DNA of 64,000 bases from Tetracentron sinense (lineage: Eukaryota; Streptophyta; Magnoliopsida; Trochodendrales; Trochodendraceae). Position numbers and translations under genes: made by a program. Shown here one piece after another: positions 1 through 9,418 of the stretch (positions are counted from its first letter, which is position 1; each line of letters opens with the position of its first letter). The notes below the pieces were generated by a model. It was given only the letters and a program-made list of their open reading frames with translations, was not told the origin of the DNA and ran no database searches. The stretch spans positions 3,598,501-3,662,500 of the forward strand of contig CM026560.1 of the NCBI GenBank assembly GCA_015143295.1, in the 5' to 3' direction.

Positions 1-542
1 AGTCTGGCAGCATCTATGGTGTCTATTTGATTGTGAAATGTAGCTACCACCTCTTCAAATTCTCTAATGAGCACATATGGGTTTTCATTATTTAAACCAT
101 GAAAAGTGGGGAGGAGTTGAATCATCCCTGGTTTAAAATCAAAATTTGGCACATTAGGGGGAAATATAATGCAAGAAGGTGTGGCAGACCGTGTAGGATG
201 TAAATGCTCATGAAGAGTTTTAACTTAATGATCCCCGTGTTCACTCATTGTGTTATGTGTAGAGTCAAGTGAAACAGAATCAAATTCCAGGGGTGTATCA
301 AATAAATTTGTAAAGAGAGTTTCAGATTCTTCCGGTCTCTTCGCAAATCTACCTAATTTGTTCTAGTATCGATGCATGCACAAAGCAAAAATAAGATAAT
401 CAATTAAACTACTAAATCAAAAAGGAAAAAGGAATGAGATTACCGCTTCGACGAGTCAATTGAGCAAACCTCCTCCGGAAAAATAAAAAAATATATATGC
501 TCCTTAGCTTTCGCCTTGCTCCCCGGCAGCAGCACTAAAATT
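1..542 (-). mobile_element. Athila-like Ty3/gypsy element: start of gag and leader
   Basis: Reading the minus strand of about 1-215 gives an open stretch with the gag hallmark FKPGMIQLLPTFHGL followed by NENPY and REFEEV, as in plant Ty3/gypsy gag proteins. It runs off the left edge of the window. The leader between gag and the LTR (about 330-520) is AT-rich and noncoding. The primer binding site next to the LTR resembles the tRNA-Asp type used by Athila elements, which is why I call it Athila-like; no pol domain is visible to confirm the lineage. The element continues outside the window, so whether it is whole cannot be judged. Confidence 0.7.
521..538 (-). other. Primer binding site of the Athila-like element
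   Basis: The minus strand reads TAGTGCTGCTGCCGGGG immediately inside the LTR end at 543. This is close to the tRNA-Asp type site (TGGCGCCGTTGCCGGGG) of Athila-type elements. It fixes the orientation: the LTR at 543-1794 is the 5' LTR and the element reads leftward. Confidence 0.65.
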
Positions 543-1794
543 TGATGTCGCTCAAAGATACGCGGTACTTTGCAGTACAATAAAGGGGGTTGTCGAACCA
601 CAAAGAGCAGTGAAGATAAGGAACAATAATGGAGAAGAGGTTTGTAGGATCTTTGGTAGAGAATGTTTAACTAAATTGAGGAAGATATCAGTGAGAAAAA
701 GCGTCAAGGCATCAGGTTTCCTCCCCTTAATTGTGTAATGTCAATTTGATTATCCAAGGTATTACTTAATTGAGGATTTCACATCCCAAACCCTCAATCG
801 GAAGATTTTAGAAATTAAGATTATAAAAAAAAAAGTTAAAATAAATTTCTAGTCAATTATTCAAAACAAATTTTAACCAAAGCCTGCACTTTATCGGAAA
901 AACTCAAGAACGACGATATACCCAGAGGCAATACCGCAGCAAAGAGTAATGTTCGCTAAGATGAAGGTTCTTCGTTTGAGAAATCAAGAATTATTACCCA
1001 ACTACGAGAAAAGCCTGACTGAACTTGTGAAAAGGTTTAAATCCTAGAGATTCAATTGAAAGAAATCAAACAAATAGAATAACCAACATAGAAATCATAG
1101 ACGTTAAAAACACTAATTGGATTAACTCAAACTAACATTACCTCATCAAGAGAATTCCACCCTAGCCAAGGCTAGGGTTTTAGCAATCCATACAGAGAGA
1201 AAAACTAAACTAATAAGAGAAGAGAGATGATTCCAGAGTCAGAGGTTCAGAGATATCCTCCCCACACTCTCTATGAGTTTAAATAACTAAAAGGGAAAAA
1301 GAAGAATGAAAACTCAGCAAAAGGGAAAGTTCCTAATACAAAATCTCGCCCTAAATAGTCAATTCACGGCCAAAAACACTAGTCCCGTAACCACCGATCG
1401 ATCGGGCAAGGGTGCCGATCGATCGGGCCAAGGTGCCGATTGATCGGGCCTTCAATCGCAAAAATCCGGAAAAAATCACCGCCTTCCGATCGATTGGCGA
1501 TTTTGGCCTATCAATCGGCACTCCGATCGATCGCCGGGGATCGCCAATCAATCGCCCAGATCGCCGTTTCGCCACCTTGCCTATTTTTTCATCTTTTTTA
1601 ACTCTTTTCTTTTTATTGATTTCCACGAGACTTCTTTACTCGAATTCCCTACATAAAAAATCATTGAAAATTTGCAATTAATAAATGGGGGAAACAAATT
1701 TAGAATGTAAGCTTTAAATCAAGGATTCGGACTAAAAGGGGCTTTAAAGGGTTACAAAATAACTGGTTTTGAGTATACTTTTGCACACTCATCA
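543..1794 (-). repeat. 5' LTR of the Athila-like element
   Basis: This 1252-bp LTR has the ends TGATG...CATCA on the minus strand. It abuts the primer binding site at its left edge, and flanking DNA (GGCAT, possible target duplication) follows at 1795. A TATA-like TTATTTAAAC lies near 1279-1290 on the minus strand. A cluster of CCGATCGATCGG words sits just upstream of it. Short open frames with RSIG/PIDR repeats here are only translations of those DNA words. Confidence 0.7.
1279..1560 (-). promoter_or_regulatory. TCGA-centred palindrome cluster upstream of an LTR TATA box
   Basis: About seven copies or variants of the palindrome CCGATCGATCGG lie between 1393 and 1560 (clear ones at 1393, 1414, 1435, 1489 and 1523). 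They are about 105-270 nt upstream of the TATA-like box at 1279-1290 in the reading direction of the LTR. Position and symmetry suggest binding sites for a dimeric factor in U3; this is inference. Confidence 0.5.
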
Positions 1795-3531
1795 GGCATC
1801 CACTTTTTGGGGAGTATATCCTTGGGGTTTCAAAAGAGAAACCCTATATTTATAAACCTTAGTGGAGATCTCCTATTCAAATAGGGTTTCCTAGTTTGAC
1901 TCTAACACATACTAATCTAATTAGATGTGTTTAAAGACAAATAGAAAGCATTCCTAATCAAATTAGGATTCCCTATTCTAATCCAATTCATAATTAGATT
2001 AGGTTTCCTCTTTAGTCTAGGATTATAATTCTTAATTAGAATCCTTTCCCTTATCTAATTTCTAATTAGATTAGGTTTCCTCTTTCCAATCTAATTCCTA
2101 ATTAGATTAGGAGACTTTCCTTTATCTAGGATTCCTTTCTAATTATAATTAAAGTAGGATTCTTTTCCAATTCCAAATTAGAAATAGGATTCCTTTCTAA
2201 TTCTAATTAGGCTAGGATTCCTTTTTATCTACTAACCAATTCCAAATTAGTAAGCAATAAAATTAGGAAAGAAGAGAGAGAGTGGACGTCGCACCCTAGG
2301 TGGGTCCCACTCCCATACACCCATGTTCATTATTTAATTCTTACTTAAATAATATTAAGAAAGGGAGAGGAGTGGGCACCCCACCCTAGTAAGGTCCCAC
2401 TCTTATACACCCTAATCCTCTTGGATTATTCATATTGTATATAAATAAGAGCTTTGCTATACCATATAACACCATCATTAATCATAGAGAAAATTAATTA
2501 ATTTAATTCATAAATAAATTAAATACCTTTAGAAGATTCTTGTGTGTAGGATCTAAAGGGATCTCATATCTCCAATTGTGGGACCCACTAGTTTCCATAA
2601 GCTGGAATCCTAGTGTAACTTGGAAACAATTTTCCAATTACTCCATTATTGGGGTAAATGAATTTTATCAAAATCACTAGACTTCCATAAATCATAAATT
2701 CAGACATCACCCTATTACGATGTAGCCATCGGAGATTAGAGAATTGCTTGCAAGTCCTTTCTCACAATATATTTACAAATAAATCCTTCCACAATCTAGA
2801 ATCACATACAAGCTTTCAAGATTGGAACAAGTCCACTGTCTAGTCCCTAGCTTATATATAAAACTCTTTCTCATGATACTTTTCATCGAACTGAACTTCC
2901 AAAACACTTTCGACTAAACATTAGAAAAGAACTGACATATATATACTTTTCTATATTGAAAAATATCAATTTCGATAAAGACCATTTTATCGAAAAGCAG
3001 CAGTACTGGATTTTTGAGTCAGCTCAACAAGTACCATCTTGATATCAATATCTCCAATTAAAGAGTAATGTAGTCATTATTGAGCATCTACACATTTCTT
3101 CAAACACTGTGTACATGACCCAACATACCCGGAGTTTTCCTGTGTATTGGACATCACCGATTGGCACATCAAAGCTATATAGACAAATGTTTGAGAAGAT
3201 GTTAACCTCTCAGGTCTAAGGATAATTTGTCGAATGGATTTAACCCTAATAGAATCTGACAGTGTATTCCATAGGGTATCCACTAGTGACCTTGTTCAGT
3301 ATTATGTACTTACTACATATACTCACATGTTAGTCAAGAGTCACCACTCTCTGTGAATGAGATTCATCACACTATCTTATAGAACTACACATGTGCAAGC
3401 CATGATGAAGTACGACTCTCAATCTGTACTCTAGAGGCTTAGCACATTATTAGATTTACAAAGAACTGGAAAATTATATCTCCTCGCAATCTTAGCATGA
3501 TTTTCCTACAATGTTACCTAAGGAACCTTAT
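1795..3531. other. AT-rich, LTR-like stretch with no gene
   Basis: No coding region is recognisable. The left part (1840-2260) has a minus-strand TATA-like GGTTTATAAATATAGGG near 1845-1862, preceded by a cluster of CTAATTAG-type words. A duplicated GTGGGACC-type segment occurs near 2290-2410. A second TATA-like TATATAAATAAG on the plus strand lies near 2438. The composition and the TATA/word layout suggest an old copia-type LTR cut by the Athila-like insertion, but ends and internal domains were not found. Confidence 0.3.
1880..2260. repeat. Cryptically simple CTAATTAGATTAGG word cluster
   Basis: At least ten near-copies of the words CTAATTAGATTAGG and TAGGATTCC or GGTTTCC recur with irregular 15-40-nt spacing. 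The core CTAATTAG is a perfect palindrome. The spacing is too irregular for a simple tandem repeat. Confidence 0.6.
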
Positions 3532-4600
3532 TGTTGCCCCAGTATTCGACCCTAGATGGGGATGAATAGGGTCTTGGCAAATTTAAGATTCTCCCTATTC
3601 CCTATTTACGGAATTTAAATTATACTAATTAAAGGAAACATAAATTTAGTTATTCTACCAATTATGTAAAGCAATAAAGTAAAGAAAAGGTAAGAGAATG
3701 CAAACACAATGAATTTGTTCTCAAGGTTTAGTAACCCGCCTACGTCCCCGCCTTAAGCTTCCCGTTTCAAGGATTTACCACGATTTACTAATTGCCGATC
3801 TTCTTACGAGTAAAAACCAAACCTTTTATAATCCCCTTATAGGTGAGGATCAGACCTGACTTGCAAGAGAACAATCCTCTCTTGACTTTCCGAAGCTTCC
3901 CACTTCAATACAAGAATCCACTGATTCTTGATTTCTCAATACAATGTATTTGAAAATGGATTCAATCCAGAAATTTGCTCCATAAATGAGCTGAAATGAT
4001 TGACTTGAAGCACTCTAAAAATCTCTCAATGATAGGAGTTGAGTAGCTCAATAAATGAGATTTGGGATTTCTAGGTTTTAATCAATGAATGAATCAATGA
4101 GGCTTGATGAGAATTGATGAGAGTTGATGCTTTGATGAATAGTTGTTCAAAAGTTGTTTGTAGTTCATAAATGAACTCAATTTATAGCTCTCAGATGATT
4201 ATAGCCATTGGTGAAGCATTAAATGCGAAAGTAGCCATTTAAAAACTAGTCGTTTCTCGCTTGATTTCATCGACGAGATTGGGGTGCCCCAATAATTTTG
4301 TCACCAAAATTCAGTCCAGAACACAGATAGTGTCTCTGCGCCTGATTTCTTCGCCTGAATTTCAATGTGCCTAAGATTTTGTCGACGAGATTAGTTCATT
4401 TTTTCTTTAATCTCATCTTTGAATGATCTAAATGATGGGGAACTTTTCCAAGGTCATTTGGTCTTGACGTTACCATGATTTTCATCATTTTTATGATATC
4501 CTAGGGCCTTAGAATAAATATGAATTATGGTCTTAGGCTCCTATGGTCAATCTAAGTATTTGAGTAATTCAACTTTCTAGTTTTGAGGACTTTTTACATA
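3532..4600 (-). repeat. Sirevirus (Ty1/copia) LTR, interrupted by a Tekay insertion
   Basis: The left end reads TGTTGCCCCAGTATTCGACCC on the plus strand. This matches the ends of the LTRs at 53497 and (inverted) at 60028, including the run GATGAATAGGGTCTTGG. The middle carries the family signature AGCCATTGGTGAAGCATTAAATGC also present in the solo LTR at 58496-60028. At 4600 the LTR stops in the middle of a stretch still alignable with 54780-54830, exactly where the Tekay LTR begins, so this is a nested insertion. Confidence 0.75.
4181..4400 (-). promoter_or_regulatory. GTCGAC-type palindrome cluster and TATA box in sirevirus LTR
   Basis: Near-palindromes such as GATTTTGTCGACGAGATT (about 4376) and ATTTCATCGACGAGATT (about 4264) lie 75-215 nt upstream, on the minus strand, of GAGCTATAAATTG at 4181-4193. 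Confidence 0.5.
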
Positions 4601-6886
4601 TGTAGAACCACGGATCCTAGAATCACTATTTTAATGAATAGTGCTTTTGCACTAAGCTTGTTTGAGCCAGGGTCTTATATGTGACCTTGGTATTTGATTT
4701 ATGGAATGAGGTTTTTCACATTACCCAAGGTGTGATTGGTGTTGGGTGTTTAAAGCATTTGTGTAAGGTACCCTAGTTGAGTTATGAGTTCAAGCTCAAA
4801 GTATGTGAAATACTCTAAGTGTAAGAAATGAGGAAAACAGGCAAAAACAAGGCATGCCGGTCGACCGATTTCCTTACCGGTTAACCAAATGCCTGCTCAA
4901 CTGATAGTCCTACCAGTCGACCAGTTCCTCAAAAATTCGTACGAGAAAATTTTCCAGAGTGAGTTTTTGACCGGTCAACCAGTGCTCCATACCGGGACCG
5001 CTCCTTCACATTTTGCCTTGTTTGGTCATTTTAAGCCACTCATTAAAGGTTATCGGTCTTTGACCACCCCAATTGCCTAAAAATACCCTAAATTCGTGGG
5101 GCAGGGTTTCACAAACACTCTAAGCCAAGAATTGGGGATTTTAGAAGGAGAAGGAAGGGGAGAGCTAGGGTTTTGTTCCAAGATCAAGGGTGGAGCTTGG
5201 ATTGCCTTCCAAAGTGAGATTTTACTCCTTCAAGTCTTCTCAATTCTTCTCAAACTCTATACTAAAAAGATTCAAGCTTTACAATGTAAGTATCTTCTAC
5301 TACCTAGCTTTGCGATGATCTAAACATTGAAAGGTGAAATTCCAAGTATGACTTTTGAGTAAAAATTGTAAGGACACCTTACTAGTTGATTTAGTGATAA
5401 CCTAGATCCAAAACCTAGATCTTGAGCGTGAATGTTTAGAGTTATATACAAATGGTTCCTATTTCCTAAATTGATCATGTTTCCCTAAATTGTATGAACT
5501 ATGAAACATGTTATGAATGTAATAGACTAAGTACTCATGATTTATGCAATGTATGCTATATCAATAATGCCCTATGACTATGAATGCATGTTTAAAGGTA
5601 TTTCTTGAATATTCAAATGTTTTCATGCCTACCATGTGTTTACTTTAAGTTTTCCTATGCTATCATGATGCTTACAAATTCCGTATGCACAAGCATGTAT
5701 TGCATGACCGAGATTTTTTAAATACAAGTAATTGAAAGTAAACCAAACCACAAGACAAGTGATTCCACGAATGAATGATAATGTCAAACTTTGGGTTGGT
5801 CAAGGATATGCCATATCTGGCTTCAAGTACAACACAAGCAAAAATGATAATGCCAAGCTCTAGGTTGGTCAAGGATGTTAGTGTGCTTTTTTCCATTTCG
5901 ATGAATGGTGTTTACAAACTCGGCTTCAAGTTGCTTCAAGTATTTTTCAATGAGGGATATTTACATACCCAACTTCAAATAGTTTCAAGGGCACTAACAT
6001 CTGGCTCACAAGCAAGTTTTACAAATCAAGCAAGACAAGAGAAACATGATTCTCACATGACAAGAACAAGAACAAAACAAGACAAGCATAGTTCTCACGT
6101 GACAAGAACAAGACAAGAAAGATGTTTTAAGCACGACAAACAAGTTTTGAAAACACGAAAAGTTAATTTCAATTATGATCTATGTAGTATGCACATGTGA
6201 TTTAAATAAAGATTTTGCACTTGGGTTTCTTGCATACACATGAATGTATTGTTTAAATTTCTGGTATACTATGAATTGTATCATGTCACTGTTAGCTAGT
6301 AACTTGTACTCACTGAGTGTTTCAATACTCAACCATACATTTTGATGTCGGTAGGTACACCGTTCGACATTTGTACTCCTAGTCCATGGGTAGATGAGGA
6401 TTATGGTGAGGAGGAGCCTCTAGTGGAGTCTGTAGTAGAGCCTTAGGTGGAGCTAGAGACTTAGATAGTTGGCTCTATTAGGGTGACTACTGAGAGAGAG
6501 AGAGAGAGAGTGTATGTTACATTTTGTATTTTAATAGATGGGCATGTCCACTCTTACACTTAGTCATGTAATTGTACAAAACTTAGAATACTGTATATGT
6601 ATAGAGAAGAAATTTTTAGTTTACGCTTCCGCAATTTGATTTACAATTCCACTATGTTTATGCATTGTACACCTTGCAGGATGGTTTGTCAGGATTGATA
6701 GTCAAGTCTAAAGTCTCACATAACTCCTAGGGGGATTTTAGGCTGCGACAGAGTTGGTATCAGAGCCAAGGCATTAGGTTCTTTAGGATCACTTAGAATT
6801 TGATACCATGATTGAAACAAGGCATTAGGTCCAAGAGAAGAGTCGTATTCCAGTATAGACTAACATGTTAGTCTTAGTCAAAACCA
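4601..6886 (+). mobile_element. Tekay-type chromovirus remnant: 5' LTR, PBS and leader
   Basis: The LTR spans 4601-6750 (2150 bp), from TGTAGAACCACGG to GGCTGCGACA. Four bases on lies TGGTATCAGAGC (6755-6766), the initiator tRNA-Met primer site, so this is a 5' LTR on the plus strand. Start and end match the LTR at 60606-63074 (TGTAGCGCC at the start, and GGATGGTTTGTCAG near the end), which is tied to a chromodomain-type integrase. About 130 nt of leader follow. No coding part of this copy is visible. Confidence 0.8.
4857..5092 (+). promoter_or_regulatory. CCGGTCGACCGG-type palindromes and TATA-like box in Tekay LTR
   Basis: CCGGTCGACCGA (4857), ACCGGTTAACC (4876), CCAGTCGACCAG (about 4912) and ACCGGTCAACCAG (about 4970) precede a TATA-like TAAAAATACCCTAAA at 5078-5092 by about 90-220 nt. 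Confidence 0.5.
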
Positions 6887-7258
6887 ATGTTACTTAGTTC
6901 ATCAGTTCGAATTCGGGTTAGCAATTCGTAATTCGCCACCCTAGAGTGAACCCGGTTCGCCAGGATTAGGATGAGATAGTTCGTTTCTCGGTTCGCTTAA
7001 TTCTTTAGTTTGGTTTGCTAGCTTGGTTCGCTTATATATATATATCGTGTAAATAAATATTTATTTAAAAAAACATTAAAAAGATAGGTTATTTAAAAAA
7101 AATAGGTTTTATGGCCGGTTCGCGAATCTAGAAAACAAATTCGCCAAACACAAACTATAAGTTCACCGAACTTAAATAACAAATTCGCCGATCCCAAGCA
7201 AAAAGTTTGCCGAACCCGAATAAAAAGTTCGCACTAGTAGGTAGCGAACTAGGTAACA
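6887..7258. mobile_element. MITE-like element with GTTAC(C/T)TAGTTC termini
   Basis: Inverted ends ATGTTACTTAGTTC (6887-6900) and GAACTAGGTAACACT (7246-7260) bracket about 370 bp rich in GGTTCGC and GCGAACC words. There is no open frame. The target duplication is unclear. The structure suggests a non-autonomous DNA transposon, possibly hAT-like. Confidence 0.5.
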
Positions 7259-7412
7259 CTAGTAATAAAAGGTTAGGATTATGGAGTATATTTGGGAGTA
7301 CCCATAGATTGAATCTTAAAATTTACATCACAAAAATTCCAAAAGCTACTCTCACAGTGTAGAGGAAAGAAAAAGGAGAGTTAGATGATCTTCTTCACCA
7401 AGAGAAATATGC

Positions 7413-8070
7413 CTGTTGTGTCATTTTTTTCAACTCCAAATGCTCCTTTTCCAAACAAGTCAACTGTAAAAGAGAGAAAACCAGGCTTCATAAGATGAAA
7501 GAAAAAGGAGAGTTAGATGATCTTCACCATTAGGAGGAGGAAATATACCTGTTGTTCCTTTGCTTTCAACTCCAAATTAACCACTTCCAAAACCTTTCTA
7601 TACTCAACATTCTGATTGAATCCCACAAAGCAAAAGATAATAACAAATTAAATTTATGATAGAAACCCACCAGCTTTCGCTGTCAATTAAATTCCGATAA
7701 AACTTCCATTATTTCATTTTCCTCACTATACGCGAAAAAAATCGCCGTTTTATGTTTGGTTGCTGAGAAAATAAGTGAAAACTTGGAAAAGAAAAGAAAA
7801 TTGGACAACACACAACTAAAAATTGTATCAGAAATCCAAAATTTTCTTTTTTTTTCCATGTTTTCACCTATTTTCTTGGCAACCAAACATTGAGAAGAAA
7901 AAGGAAATCCCTTCAAGGCATTCAAGAAAACCAATAACCAGAATCAAATAAATCCCATAGAGGAAAAACACTAAACTAGGATTCTAAATGAAAAGAAACA
8001 AAGATATCACCATTTTCTTGGGACTTCTTCTCTTTGAGATCTTCGGCTTTTCATCACCGCGATTCTTCAT
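7413..8070 (-). CDS. 5' part of an unrecognised host gene (three small exons)
   Basis: An ATG at 8070 opens 20 codons (MKNRGDEKPKISKRRSPKKM, basic) to 8011, followed by GTGATA. A second candidate exon, 7611-7549 (21 codons, NVEYRKVLEVVNLELKAKEQQ), has CAG before it and GTATAT after it. A third, 7463-7413 (17 codons, LTCLEKEHLELKKMTQQ), has TTTTACAG before it and a possible GC-type donor after it. All three are in phase 0 and open, and the last two resemble a coiled coil. Exons 2 and 3 and their downstream intron starts are clearly related, so a 130-140-nt unit was duplicated in tandem. No continuation is found below 7413, where a MITE and Tekay LTR follow. I do not recognise the family. The gene is either cut off here or continues across the insertions outside the window. 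Confidence 0.4.
7752..7890. repeat. Fold-back sequence inside intron 1 of the gene fragment
   Basis: ATGTTTGGTTGCTGAGAAAAT (7752-7772) is matched inversely by ATTTTCTTGGCAACCAAACAT (7870-7890), giving a 139-nt hairpin-capable unit. It could be a tiny MITE or a structured intron part. Confidence 0.5.
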
Positions 8071-8242
8071 GTTTGTGTGGAATCTATGTGTGCTTGCAGA
8101 GGAGTTGGAGCAGAGAAGAGGAATCTTCGTGTGACTATTTATTTACGAGTGTATGAGAAAGAGAGATGGAGATAGAGAGGGATTCGTAACTTCTAATTTC
8201 ACACGGATTCTAATTCATTTTTGTTTGGTTGATTAAGCTTAA
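8071..8242 (-). promoter_or_regulatory. Likely 5' UTR and promoter of the gene fragment
   Basis: The stretch upstream of the ATG at 8070 is purine/pyrimidine-rich (GAGAAAGAGAGATGGAGATAGAGAGG on the plus strand, i.e. a CT-rich leader on the coding strand), typical of plant 5' leaders. No clear TATA box was identified. Confidence 0.25.
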
Positions 8243-8590
8243 CTAGCCACCATATATCCCTTTTAACACCGTGGTTAAGATTCACTCACCCTAGAGTTCA
8301 TCCATCTATTCTTGGTTTCTAAAAGTAAAAAATATTAACTTTAGGTGGATTAAGTTTAACTACAGTTAGTGACCAAAAAAAAAAAAGTTTAACTACAGTT
8401 AAAGGGGGTTCTACAAGTCACCACATGTCCCTTTTAACACTGAAGAAAAAATTTAATCCTAATGGTTAAAAGTTTTTAACCAGTTAAATATTTTTTTTTT
8501 TCTTAAAACTAAGGTTAGATTACTAAACCTTAAGAGTTATTGAATCTTAACCACAGTTAATAGGGGTTAACAGGGACATGTGTTGACCTG
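8243..8590. mobile_element. Inverted-repeat element (MITE-like)
   Basis: The left arm near 8243-8290 (CCCTTTTAACACCGTGGTTAAGATTCA) is matched inversely near 8540-8590 (TTGAATCTTAACCACAGTTAATAGGGG). A further partial copy of the arm lies near 8415-8445. Related half-copies occur near 43340-43400. There is no open frame. Confidence 0.45.
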
Positions 8591-9381
8591 TGGTTGCGAT
8601 TAAACTCTCCCCAAGTTCAATCACAATTGGCTAGAGTTCAATTGCAATTGGCAGTGATTCGATCCCAATCGAAATCCCTATTATTATGAACACTTAATTT
8701 GGTCGATAGTTGGTTACCAAAATAAAAATAAAAATTTGGTCGATAATTTGAAAATTCAGCAAGAATTTCTTTTAAAATAATCCAATTTTTTTTTCTTAAA
8801 TATGAATGGATTTAATTTAAGGGAATAGTTTTCAAATTTTTGTAGACTTTCAAAATTTTAACTAAAATTTCAGGATTTTTCTCAACAAAACTTTTTATTT
8901 GAGTGAATAGTTCTAAAATTTCAGGAAATTCCAAGAATCTCAACTAAATTTATCCTGATTTTTTTCAGGATTTAACTTTTAAAACTTGTTTTATTTAAAA
9001 ATAAAACATTTAAATAAATAATCTTTTCTCTCTAAGAGTTTAATTATATAATTATCTATTACTTAAAAAATAGATCCGATTAAACAAGAACACTTAATAA
9101 ATGAAGACCTTTTACACGAGGACACTTAATGACTTAATAAATCAGTAACGTTTTGAACTAGAATACTTAAATTAGGATACTAACCTACTTAAATTAGGAA
9201 ACTTAATCGAGCCCAGCTCTTAACCTATTTAAACTAGACAATCCAAAGATTATGATACTTATAATAAATATAAATCTTTAATTTTTATAGACAATCTTGA
9301 GTTTTAAATCTAAAATAATGTGGTGATCTTAATAAATTTAATAAGTTTTATTGTGCTAACAAATATAAATTATATATTATC

Positions 9382-9384
<3 letters not shown>
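8591..9384. other. AT-rich intergenic DNA, nothing recognised
   Basis: Low-GC sequence with degenerate CAATTG words near 8620-8670 and no credible open frame or repeat termini. Confidence 0.5.

Positions 9385-9416
<32 letters not shown>
9385..9416. repeat. (AT)n microsatellite
   Basis: About 16 uninterrupted AT dinucleotides, directly at the 3'-end side of the Helitron array. Helitrons insert at A|T, so AT runs are preferred targets. Confidence 0.9.

Positions 9417-9418
<2 letters not shown>

Noticed and set aside
1351-1681. Frames on both strands with repeated RSIG / PIDR peptides
   Set aside because: Both arise from the CCGATCGATCGG palindromes of the LTR; a palindromic word gives similar peptides on both strands.
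5775-6200. 141-codon frame inside the Tekay LTR with TRTRQ repeats
   Set aside because: It derives from AAGACAAG/ACAAGAAC word repeats in the LTR that also occur, inverted, in the LTR at 60606-63074 without a matching frame.
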